Positions 48,490 through 59,079 of a stretch of 64,000 nucleotides of DNA are shown in pieces. Source of the DNA: Stenopsyche tienmushanensis. Its lineage: Eukaryota > Arthropoda > Insecta > Trichoptera > Stenopsychidae. A program made the position numbers and the translations under genes. The notes under the pieces are model-generated. The model had not been told where the DNA came from, made no database searches, and saw only the letters and a program-made list of their open reading frames with translations. Position 1 is the stretch's first letter; each line of letters opens with the position of its first letter. Location: NCBI GenBank assembly GCA_008973525.1, contig WACJ01000057.1, positions 1,054,001 through 1,118,000 of the forward strand. The letters are read 5' to 3'.

Positions 48490-51400
48490 CAATCTGCAAG
48501 TGAGATGGATCGCTATAATAAACGGCGTCCGTTCAAATATAAATGTCACGGGCGATGGACTTTGAACGCGATATAGCCAGAATGAGCCGGTTTTTTAAAT
48601 GCTCGGCGGGTCATTTTGCCCTTAAATAAAAAACCGGGGCTAAATGATGTACAGCCTCGATAAGGCCGCTGAACAATTACGATAAAAAGCTAAAAAATTG
48701 CCGAATTAGCAGGCGACAGCGCCGAAAATTTCCAGTGCTTACACGGAGAGCTTTCCTCGTATCGCTCGATTTATTCTTTTAAATAGATATCGGGCCTAAA
48801 CACGATGAATTTATGCACTCGCCCCGCAAGTTAACCCTCTGCGCCGAAAATACTAATGACGGCATTATTCAAACGGTTGCGCGGACCATATCAGAGTTTT
48901 CCCGTTCGATACAGACCGATAGGGACACAAAAAAAATAAAACATAAATTTATCAAGTGAATAAAATAGTCGACAGGGGTTTAAAGGGGGCGGACAGCGAG
49001 CGGGGTGGAAGTAGGAAAAAAAAAACTTTATCCTTTTGGCTTGCAAGCGACGACCCGCAACGTGGACGGCAAGATTTATGTTACTTTATGCAATAATTCT
49101 CTCTTTATAAATTGCTTATTTTGGCATTGAGTTACCCCAGAAAGATGGCGATGTGTATCTACATGTTCTGTGGAAATAATATACATATGTTCGTACGGGA
49201 AGGGCATAAATCAAATGTGAAGCAGAGTGTAAAAAGCCGAATGTATGCAAAACCGCGCGCTTAAAATCGGCAGGCGGTGGCTGTGCACATCGATGATCCC
49301 TATTTTTTCATCGGGCGATTTTGATCGGTTCATGGCTTCGACGTCCAAGACTTCCGTGGTCCGAGAGTTGGACAACCTCCAAGCATCAGCGTCGATGGCG
49401 CCATTAAGAACCAAGGTGTTACACTACATTTGTCCGGTACGAGTGATCTCCTAACGGCCCCCAGGTCAAGACGGTTCAAACCCGAAAAGGTCACATTTTG
49501 AAATTCTAAATCGGATCGGTTCTTAAGCGCCGTTATTCAGAAAACAGAAACATCATCCAGCTTAATCGATCGGAAATTAATTGCCAAACCGGCCAATTAG
49601 CCCGATCCATCAGAAGCCAGCGATGAAACCAGTTATCCAATCAATACCGAATCTTATAACAATTTAATTAGACACTGTCCAACAGATCATTCGGATCCTT
49701 TAACAACGCAATTTTATGCTAATCGAGGATAACAAACGGACATAAATTTCATGCTCCATAAAAGAGCAAAAAAATAAATTCGATCCTTTGTCCCTACGAA
49801 CGTGACCGACGAAACAAACCTCATATCTTTAACATACACCAACTATTCATACCCAAAAATATTATTTGCAATACAATAAAGCCATTTGCCAAACATGGAG
49901 CATTAACTATACATTTTTTGCTTGAAATTGATTCTTAAATGAGATATATCACGCGTATTTGCATATCAAACGTCGTTATATCGTACCAAAAAAAATACAC
50001 ACAGTGCGGATTTATCTCCATTTGTAAGACAGTAACAGACAAATTGCTCCGGAGCTGAATAATGTATAAATACAATAATTAATTGATTTAAAATGCTACG
50101 TGGATGTTTGACAATCTGCGTATTTATGAGCGCAATTCGGAGCGTAGGGCGTGTATGTATTTGGAGCGCCCGGGACACTTTCCATATTGGATTTAATAAT
50201 GACACGATGGCATCGTATTGATTCAAATATAAGCCGTTAAATTGATGATAAATTTGTATTTATTTGTGTGCAAAAAAATCAAATTTATTTGTGCATATAA
50301 TTGCCTCTCCAAATCTTCGAGCGATCCAATTTCGGTTAGCGGCAAAAACAAAAGCAGAAAGCGAAACATCGCCTTGTTTATATGTATTTTTTTAAAAGTT
50401 ATCAAGGAGTTTATCTCTCGGGAGAACATTACTTCAGCTGTTTTTGGGGAATGGTGTTTAATGTGTGCCGATTTACATACAAAACACTTTTTTCTCCGCG
50501 GCGCTTCCACGGGAGGAGAGGAGATATTCTCTCCGTTGTTTTTCTCTTATCTCCGTATACAATTTCCGCAATCTCTTTTCAATAGTCATATCCTGTTGTG
50601 CCCGGCGCTCCTCCGTCTTCCGGCGGTTGCGACGAGAAAAAGAAATCGACCTAATTGAAATTTTTATATTTTTTCATCTCGGCGCGCTGCTAAGTTCGCG
50701 TTTTTATACTTTCTTTATCTGCGCCCCTCAAATTTACGAGCGTCTTTTAGTTTCGGGGGCGCGGAAGATAGTGCTAATGCCGACGATCATTTCCAATCGT
50801 AAAGATTCGCTATAATTTACATCTCGCCTAATATATGCATTTTTGAAACAGTCGCGATAAACTTTTGCCATAATAAATCGGGGGGGTTGGCTTACAAATT
50901 CCAGCCGTCGATATTGGCCGTATATTGAACGCTCATGACCGATATAGATGTGATTGAACTTGTTCGAATTGTTTATTATTGATATAGAAGCTGTTGACCA
51001 TTATTTTTGTTTGATTCGATGCGGATTTCTCGTTTGCCTTGGACTGTTCTGGTATCAATTTGCTATAATGAATGCTATATTTTTGGCGTAATCATAAATC
51101 ATTCGCTCAATGTAAATATATTTTTTGTCGATCGATCGACATAATGTAATTTATTCAAATATTGTTTGATATTATGGATGTGATTATCGATGAAATTAAA
51201 CACGAAGCGAAATTAATTTAAAAATGCTTCGAACGGACGGTCACATCACTTTTATAATTGATCTATTATGACGTCATAATACAATGATAGATGTGTGTTT
51301 CTCAACACGTTTTAATAACATAATTAATTAATTATATTGATTATTTAACATTTGAGGATTTACTTGATGTAAATTTCTTTCAAATGTATATTTTACCTAA

Positions 51401-52540
51401 TGTCATTTATGCAGTGCGTTTTGAAATCCATACAAATTTTCATTGATAAATTCTTCCAAATCTTATCAAATAAATATGATAAATGTTATAGTTATTAATA
51501 CCAAATTGCATAATCAGATCTATATTTATATATAACAAATTCTGATTTTAAAATGATTTCACAATGTGCCCTTTTCATATGAAATGTCCGATTTTTGATT
51601 GGCCGATGTTTTTAGATAATGCATTAATAATTATACACACGAATTTGCATGCGGATTGTTTCCTCGTTACTCATATGATATTTTAATGGCATTTCTTCGA
51701 TTTAACCCCTACAATTCCGCTTATCAAAAATGGAATCGACTATCATTCGGATCAGAAAATGATTTTCGCTCTGCATTAGGGCCATCGCAGAAACCCATGC
51801 AAAGCAAATTCATTTTGTACAATTTAGATACGATCAAAGCACATAAAATCCCATCACGAAACAGCCGCGTTGCTGATCAGTCGTTGAATCGTTAGTTCGT
51901 GGCAAATCATCAGGTTCGAAACTATTACAGTTCCATAAGTGAACACGTTTGTTGCTAACTTGTACTATTACGACCCTGCAATAATCCGCCGTATAATCCG
52001 GAACACGCATACACGGAATATTACATGCGATATTTGCGTCAAAAGAGAATAATAAATTGGCCAGCTCCGATGGCTCGCCCGACTCGTTCACAAAATATTC
52101 ATCTCGAAAACCTCAAAAATCCGCCAATTCGGCGCGATGGTGGCGAAAATATGCGTTTTGTTGAACTTTTTCCCCGGTCGGAAGTTTTTAGTATGTTCCC
52201 TCTTAATCCACTCCCTGCTTTAAGGGTGGATGGGAAAATATTTCATGTTTGTCTTCCGGGTAAAATTCCCCGCTGAAAACGTCTCCGTCTCCGAAAGTTA
52301 ACCCACGAACTTTTAACTACGCCATCGGAACAAGGCAACTTTACCTGTGGCCAACGACCATGGTCTGAGCACTTCCGTTTCGGACTTTAACTTGTTTTAA
52401 ATTAAAAGTTAAAACTTCGAGCGCATTGCCCGGCAAACGTTTTCTACAGCCACTTTTTGCTTCATCCACATTAAGCTATCGCGTTTGACCTTAAAAATTC
52501 GCTGCACTTTTGATGCATTTTACTCATATTTTTTTTATTT
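48490..52540. other. No gene recognised
   Basis: About 4 kb of unique sequence. Overlapping frames at 50223-50815 (up to 138 codons plus) have no recognisable domain. A 16-bp palindrome TGTCGATCGATCGACA lies near 51127-51142. The last 60 bp form the T-rich acceptor of candidate exon B. Confidence 0.55.
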
Positions 52541-52550
52541 TTTGTTACAG

Positions 52551-52595
52551 GTTGGTATAATGCGACTAACTACACTCACTACACACTTGATAGAA
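52551..52595 (+). CDS. Candidate 45-nt micro-exon B, paralogue of exon A
   Basis: Acceptor: CATATTTTTTTTATTTTTTG then TTACAG. Donor: ATAGAA|GTAAGAG, identical to exon A. It shares GTTGGTATAATGCGAC at the start and GATAGAA at the end with exon A. The extra 9 nt come from a tandem near-duplication (ACTACACTC, ACTACACAC), so frame is kept. Phase 0 reads VGIMRLTTLTTHLIE; with one carried nucleotide it reads WYNATNYTHYTLDR, containing two possible N-glycosylation sites. Two such exons 8.5 kb apart suggest alternative or mutually exclusive use. The host gene was not recognised. Confidence 0.4.
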
Positions 52596-52642
52596 GTAAG
52601 AGATCACATCAGGTTTGATTTAAATTGTCCGCAATCGCGCAA
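52596..52642 (+). promoter_or_regulatory. Donor-proximal conserved sequence after exon B
   Basis: Counterpart of 44064-44110, differing at only a few positions. In copy B the phase-0 frame remains open beyond it to a TGA at 52683-52685, whereas in copy A it stops after LNCP. Conservation beyond the donor argues either for a regulatory element or for duplication of a block larger than the exon. Confidence 0.4.
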
Positions 52643-52699
52643 TAAAGATTTGCAGGCACACACGCTGTACCATCGGTCTTTATGATGTCAATCGTCTAA

Positions 52700-53080
52700 G
52701 AAACACAATCTAAATACAAAATGTGTCCTTAGATCGATTTTATTGTTATTTAGTATGCAAACACAAACGAGACAGGTTGCCTAATACTTATATAAGTGCA
52801 ACGAAACCTTATAAATATTAATATTCTTGATCGATTTTCTCGATCCAGGTTTGCGCCCTGATATATTTGAATAAGCGAATAACATTGAGGCGATTAATAA
52901 ATCGCCTGAGTACGTAGATCTGCATTAATAATTTATATACGTTGGAAAATCATGACTTCGAACCGAAACAGAACCGATTCGAAAATGTCGGTTTTTTCGG
53001 TTCGATACACATCTTATGCGAAAGAGAGTTTGATTGTACCCAGACTTCCAGATTTAAATTTGTAGTGTTATGTAATACAA
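52700..53080. other. No gene recognised
   Basis: AT-rich linker between the exon B block and the second hAT-like copy; nothing shared with other parts of the window was seen. Confidence 0.5.
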
Positions 53081-53085
53081 ACTGG

Positions 53086-53605
53086 AATTCCCAAAATCAA
53101 TCAAAGCCAAAATTTTGGATCCCGGGATCAGTCCCGGCATCCTTAGTCATTTAGTCTGAATCTAATTTTGGTAGCCAGGCAACATGCATGAGTTAATGAG
53201 TGAGCCCCCATTTTCATATAACACCATCAATGTGACTGATTAAATTCCTTTCTCCTGAGACACGGACTAAAACTCGCAAAATTCCCGATTTCCCGAAAAA
53301 TTATTTATTTTCGTCGCTGCAGATGAATACTTATGTATTCTATTACTTCGATGTGATTCGTATTTATATTACGGATGGATACAAAAATTCTGAACGCCGT
53401 ATCTATTATATTTCATATCGATATTCCCATTTTTAGAGTCGAAGTGTAGTAAATACATCACCGTTAGGGAAAGGTTAATATAACAATTTTAAAAACATTT
53501 AAGTACTGTATGTATGTATACATAGATTAGAGAGTTATTGCCCATTAGTAGTTAAGCCACTGTTTCTAAATGTCCAGATTTCGGCGGAAATGTCTCGATT
53601 CAGCC
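53086..53605 (+). mobile_element. hAT-like non-autonomous element, copy 2 (eroded ends)
   Basis: The left end is eroded (GGAATTCCCAAAATCAATCA, then GGATCCCGGGATCAGTCCCG). The interior matches copy 1 closely, with GACACGGACTAAAACTCGCA, GTCGCTGCAGATGAATACTT and GTAGTAAATACATCACCG. It shares TTTGGTAGCCAGGCAACATG with the intact copy at 56 kb. It ends near AATGTCTCGATTCAG without the right terminal repeat. No coding frame. It lies about 490 bp downstream of candidate exon B. Confidence 0.75.
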
Positions 53606-53609
53606 ATTT

Positions 53610-56020
53610 ACAAGCCTTTCGATCCTGCATAAATGTTGTATATTTACTTTCTGGATGACCCTCGTATATATGATGCGTCTTATATAAATTAACTTATATT
53701 TAGAACATGTCTCGCAGCAGCAGACTGATAAGCCTTACTAAATTAATTAAGTTCTTAATGAGATTTTGTTCCATGTTGAGCCTCGCCTGTCTATTGACAA
53801 GCATCCAGTCGCTGTTTGCAAAGTAGTAATTTTCAGTTATGTAAACTATGGATATTAAAATCTCGTTGACGCTGTTTAATGTTCGACAACCGTCCAAATG
53901 TAAATCCCGAGGCAATTAAGTCAGCTTTTTTTCCAAAATCGTTAATGACGCCAAAAGTGACAAATGATAATATAAAATACTGCCGTTTGCGATAATGAAT
54001 ACGTAATTTATTTATAATATCGCCGAGGCACAATGCGATTATTGTTACGAACCTCTTCCTACTAATTACGATGCAAATGACTGCTGGAGTTGTTTCCAAG
54101 CTGTAAATAATTCAATAATTACATAAGTAATGCCGGTGGCACTGTTCGCTATTAAAAGTCAGACTTGTTGATATTCAAAAGGATATCGTTTATTTTTCAT
54201 GCTAATTTTAAAGATTGTCTTACAACTCAATGATTCGATTATCCGTCCAAGGATAACCGGTGAGGTTTTTGACTTTCAAGTATCGCATTAATCAAATTTA
54301 TCATCGCGTATCAAAACACACGTTTGTTGTGTTTTGGGAAGATTGATATTCGAGGCGGCGCTGCTTTGCGCACGCATCAACCCGATCGGGACCCACCCCA
54401 TTGCCTTTTCCTCACTTCTGCCCCTAATTCAATTACTCGAGTGTATCCGCGGCCTGTTCATCAACTTTTTTCCCTGCCCTCATCGCATCAAATTTGCTTC
54501 CGGAATTATGCACAGTCAAGAAGCGACTTAACTTCAGGCCGAGGCGCTTCCTTGATGGCGCTCGCGGTGCTCCGGGGCCTTTGCTAAATTTAAATTTCTC
54601 TGGAGGACGCTTCGTTTAAATTTAAAATTCATCCAGGATCGCATCCCGTGTCGCCGGAGAAGTGGCCCGGGGCCAGAAGTGCGTGGAAACTTGCCGAAAA
54701 TTCGAATTAGGTCCCAAAACGCAGAGTTTCGACGCGCCCTTCTGCGGCCATTAGCGGCTATACACGCTCAAATTGATTCAAACCGCTTTAAAATATCGCA
54801 ACCACCTGACATCGATATTACATGTATTTGTAAAACATTTTCGGCGCAAATTTAAAATGATCAGCATCATAATTATCCGGAGGATGCTTCTGTCCAATTT
54901 CGCTTAAGGGTTTTGTTGTATTGATCTTTTTCCTTTTGCCGATTCGGAAGCGTTTGAAATGTCCCAGTATATATCCCTGCTACTATTTGTGTTTATTCCC
55001 TATAACAGTGTTGCGGTTCAGAGAACCCAAAAACTTTACAGAAACTTTCCCATATCGCAATCTAGAAGGCAGACCGCCGAGCTATCATAATAACACACTT
55101 GCGGCTGCCGAGATAACATATAGTCCAAACTCTATCCCTGGTTCCGGATAGTTTGGCCTACATGCCGCCAAACTGTATACATAGTCGACCGCCATTTTGT
55201 CTTCGGTTAAATATTGGCCACTCTCAAAAGAAAAAGACATCCCTCAAGGGACGCTCGATAGCACCCAGTCAATTCGGACGCGCGAGCATCAAATCATCAC
55301 GATATCCAAACATCAAATGAACGTTTTGCGGGCACAAGTTTTAATACGCTCGATGAAATGTCTGTTTGTCGTCGGTCGCTAAAAAGACCAATATGTGTCG
55401 ACTGAAACTTGGCGAAGATGATGCCGAGAAAGTTGCAGCGCTGCTATAATTCATCTCATTGAAACTTAGCAATTTTCAGGTTTCGTCAAGTTAACCCGTA
55501 AATCCCGGCAGGCTGTCAATGTCAGACCCGGGGGCACTGCGGCGCTATATAGTACGGACTGAAATAAGAACGGGAAGAGCAGAAACAGAAAATGTTGAGT
55601 TATCTATTATAAACTTTCCTCTTTCTCTCCATTATAGCGAGAATTCTCCCGGAGCGTAGACATAAGCTGAATTCTCAACTTCTGGCTCTTCAAGCTTGTT
55701 ATTTTTCTTCTGGTCTGCACGGAGCTGGCCGACTCGCGGTAATAGTTCGGGTCTCCCGGTGTTTGCCCAGGAGCGTTGCACCCGTAATACTCGTATTTTA
55801 CTTTCCGTCGGATATGGGAATTTTCAGGTACGAGCGGGGTTGAATTTAAAATTCAAATACTTATCGGATGTATTCAAATGATTTCATATTTTGAGAGAAC
55901 TTCCCCTTGTTTACCTGTAACACTCTCGATGCAATATACTGCTACGTGTGCACATTTTTGTTACGTCGAAATTCCGATCTATTAAATACGAATCAAATAA
56001 AATGCAAATCGATCCTTTTA
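53610..56020. other. No gene recognised
   Basis: Unique sequence with frames under 90 codons. TTTTCAG|GTACGAGC at 55826/55827 is an acceptor-donor-like junction but has a poor donor. Confidence 0.5.
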
Positions 56021-56022
56021 TG

Positions 56023-56444
56023 CTCATGAGTAGGGAATCCAATCCCGAACCAAATTTTCGATCCTGGGATTTCGGGATTGCATTAGATCAACCAGGGATT
56101 TTGGTAGCCAGGCAACATGCTGGAGGCAACACTAGTTGGAGGTATCATCATCAGATATTTAAATGCTAGTTCGAGTTAATGACCGCGTGAGCACCCATTT
56201 TCTTATAATCCTCGACTCTAAGTCGAGGTGTAGTAAATACATCACCGGTAGGGAAAGGTTAGTTTGAAAAACATAAATACTGTATATATGTATACATAGA
56301 TTAGACAGTTATTGCCCCTAGGCGTCACCTAAGCTCGCCAATTAGTAGTTTTATTACGTTTACTAATCCCGGGATTCGTGAGCATCCAAAACTATCCGGG
56401 ATACCGAGATTCGGGATCCCGAGATTGGATTCCCTACTCATGAG
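56023..56444 (+). mobile_element. Intact hAT-like MITE with 8-bp target duplication (copy 3)
   Basis: The element proper is 56031-56436 (406 bp). The left end TAGGGAATCCAATCCCG and the right end GATTGGATTCCCTA form a terminal inverted repeat of at least 14 bp. Directly flanking on both sides is CTCATGAG (56023-56030 and 56437-56444), an 8-bp duplication fitting the nTnnnnAn consensus of Ac-type hAT elements; the TAGGG ends fit the hAT consensus YARNG. The interior is a shortened form of copies 1 and 2 and has no coding capacity. It must have been moved by a transposase encoded elsewhere. Confidence 0.88.
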
Positions 56445-56449
56445 ACATG

Positions 56450-58362
56450 TTCCATACCCATTCAAAGCAATATTCGATGAAATTTTATAAATTTGATGAT
56501 TCTGACACCATTTCCCAATGGGGTCATATCATCAAATTTTGCATTATAAATGAATTTGATCTAAATTTTTAGCATTAAAAAGCATTCCCGTTTGTATTAT
56601 AGCGTGTTAAATACTGCAGTAATTATTTGTGTCATGTTTTAAGAGCATTTCCACATCTTTCGAATGCCGTTAATGTTCGCACGTAACGCCGCGGATCGAA
56701 TTCCCAAGAAAATCCAGAAATGCCTATTTTGCAGCGATTTAAATCTTAATTGAAATAATGACTTGGATTCGTTGCGAATGCAGATTGAAGTTAATTGCCC
56801 TTAGTCTACTTGCGAGAATCGCTCAAGGAACGCACTAATAAATGCACCGACAGTTGCATAACACATGCAAGACATTCGATACGCAGCATGTGCTTTATTA
56901 GATGTTTTTACATGCTGGATTTTTCCATCGTGCCATCGGATATCGAATAACCGATAACGCGCAGATCGCCGGTGCTGGTGCCGTTGCCTTTTTGATTTTG
57001 TCGACTATACACACGAAATGATTTAGTGTACCATTTAAACGAATGCATATCATTGAACAGTAACCATTAAAGGCTGCCCATTCCGAGCGCCATAAAAATA
57101 CGAAAGCTCGGAAATAAATAATGTTTATGTGATCATATTAAAAGAATAGATAAAAGTTGGAAGAGGGCGATGGGAAGTTTCCCAGGATAATATTAGAATA
57201 CAGTGCCGTAATATTTTATTCTGCCCACATTCGGACTCGGGGGGGTTGAATCTGATAAAAACCGATGGATAAATAATAAGCGTGTGTAATAAATAGGCCG
57301 ATATGTTTGAATGTTAACCAGGAGAGCGCCGAATGCGCGAATGGGGCGTCCGAACGCGCATCGCTCCGGTTAGGTTCTGCGTTTAACGCTCGGCGTTCGG
57401 CTCCCTGGTTCGCTCAGTAACATGAGTTATTACATAATAAATTGTTCACACCTTGGCCGACTTAGAATTATAGTGTTTCCGCACTGTCTTGGCTTTTCGT
57501 ATCCAAAATATTGCTGGGGCTGGGGAGCTAAATATAACAAGGAGATCTTCAGAGGCGATAGGCAAAATTGTCAGTAGGAAGCGTGCAAGAAGGAAGTTGC
57601 GTATAAATAAGTGAATGTCTCTCTTGGCGATTCTTTCATGACCTTTCGGGCTGCACGCACCATAACATCTTACTCGTTTTTGAGTTAATTATCTATAGGG
57701 AAATTATGAATGTCGTATGAAATATTAATTCTTATTCGGCCTTCTCGGACAATCTTTGCACAAGCGCGGACATCTATTCAGCACGATAGATGCGCTCTTG
57801 AGCTAATTATTAGGGCGAAGGCGACGACAAAAAAGTGTCCTCATCGTCATGTCGAATACCTACGCAATTCATCACATGCACATCTAAACAAGATCAATTC
57901 AGGTAAATAAGAACACAATTAAAACAGATCTGAATTAAATTCAAGGCCGTATGATAAATAGATATAGTTAGTTAAAATATCAATTTCGGCGACTGTCCCG
58001 CTTTCTCGCGTGCGCCTCCGGCCGAAAGAGCGAGAGAGCCGCATTACAATAATAATACACAGATCAGTGGCGTGAACGTTTATTTTAAATTTACCTCTAT
58101 GATTTATTTATTATTCATGTGGAATAAAAATAGATAAATTTAGCACAATAAACAATAACAATGTTACTAATAAACTCGATAAGAGATATACATACATAAA
58201 AAACGATTCACGTATCGCTTTTTTGCCTTACAATACTTAGTCAGTCATAAAAGTCATGGGACAAAATGTGTACATACATTGAGACAAATCGGAGTGTAAA
58301 GAGTCCACTCCTTCCTTTCCTACACCAATTAAAAGTATTTTTTCATCCACGATTTAGTGATA
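56450..58362. other. No gene recognised
   Basis: Unique sequence. A GC-rich imperfect inverted repeat lies at 57316-57410. Near 58241-58262, GTCAGTCATAAAAGTCATGG resembles ends of Tc1-like elements, but no partner was found. Confidence 0.5.
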
Positions 58363-58364
58363 TA

Positions 58365-58890
58365 TTAGGGTGTCCCATAAGTTTCTTCCGGAGATTATGG
58401 AGGATGAGGTAAAACATCCCAGTCAAATGATAATAATTTATTTCTGATTAGTAAACACACATGAGGCCTGGCGTTATCGTGATGGAAAACAACGCCTCGT
58501 CTGTTCGCTAATTCTGGCCGTTTTCTGGCAATTGCATCCTTTAAATTGTCTAGTTGGAAACAATATTTTATTGAATTGATTGTTTTACCTTGCTGAAGTA
58601 GCTCATAATAAACTACACCCTTCCAGTCCCACCAAATGCATAGCAAAACTTTTTTTTGGATGTATGCCATGTTTAGCTACGGTTAAAGCTTCTGTACCCT
58701 TGGTCCGAGACCGTTTACGTTGGATATTCTCATAGAGTATCCAACTTTCATCTCCAGTGATCTTCAAAAAAGGTTGGCTATCATGTCGTTGGATAAGAAG
58801 ATCGCATGTTGAAATACGCTGAAGTTTCTTCAACCATGGCTATGATTAGATCTGTGTTCATTTGCGAAAGAAACTTATGAGACAACCTAA
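58365..58890 (-). mobile_element. Mariner family M1 element with both ends (M1c), internally deleted
   Basis: Terminal inverted repeats of about 27 bp (58365-58391 and 58864-58890, roughly 23 of 27 matching, consensus TTAGGKTGTCYCATAAGTTT) are flanked by TA on both sides (58363-58364 and 58891-58892), the standard mariner target. At 526 bp it is under half the usual ~1.3 kb. It is the only copy in the window with both ends well preserved, and so defines the family's termini. Confidence 0.92.
58395..58860 (-). pseudogene. Broken mariner transposase inside M1c
   Basis: On the minus strand, MNTDLIIAMVEE is joined by deletion to KLQRISTCDLLIQRHDSQPF. ITGDESWILYEN follows, with the first catalytic Asp, then the LHPKK segment. 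There a run of eight A (minus strand), where M1a has seven, shifts the frame. The next frame continues CIWWDWKGVVYYELL, CFQLDNLKDAIARKRPELAN and VVFHHDNARPH (second catalytic Asp) to WDVLPHPP. There the gene ends abruptly at the terminal repeat, without the SPDLAPSDY block holding the third catalytic Asp. Two deletions, a frameshift and a missing catalytic residue make it inactive. Confidence 0.88.
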
Positions 58891-58914
58891 TATAAAAACA
58901 CAAATGGTGTATCT

Positions 58915-59062
58915 TAGTACATCTCAAATCGGTTTTATTCGTCTTTTGTTACGATAAGCAGCCTCAACATCATCTGGCAGCTGGCAGTAGTAGGCCACAT
59001 TCACCATCTATCTGTCATGTCATAGCGATTATTTTTCCAGCAGACTGTGCTTCAAGTCCCCT
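58915..59062 (-). pseudogene. Mariner family M2 transposase fragment (M2c)
   Basis: It begins only about 25 bp from M1c. The minus strand reads LEAQSAGKIIAMT, matching the S-A-G-K-V-M-A motif of mariner transposases. After a frame change it reads YYCQLPDDVEAAYRNKRR, equivalent to the Y-C-x-x-L-D...K-R-P segment. It shares about 100 bp with 8836-8937, including CATCATCTGGCAGCTGG. All three catalytic residues lie outside the retained part. No ends were identified. Confidence 0.72.
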
Positions 59063-59079
59063 CAAATTTTCACATGAAA

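Noticed and set aside
49462..49484. GGTTCAAACCC, matching the tRNA B-box pattern
   Set aside because: No A box or cloverleaf arms at the required distance upstream, so not a tRNA or tRNA-derived SINE.
55800..55840. TTTTCAG|GTACGAGC as another recursive splice site
   Set aside because: The donor GTACGA is poor and the pyrimidine tract is interrupted by a purine-rich segment.
58235..58300. GTCAGTCATAAAAGTCATGG resembling a Tc1-like transposon end
   Set aside because: No matching inverted end or transposase nearby; a single short resemblance is not enough.
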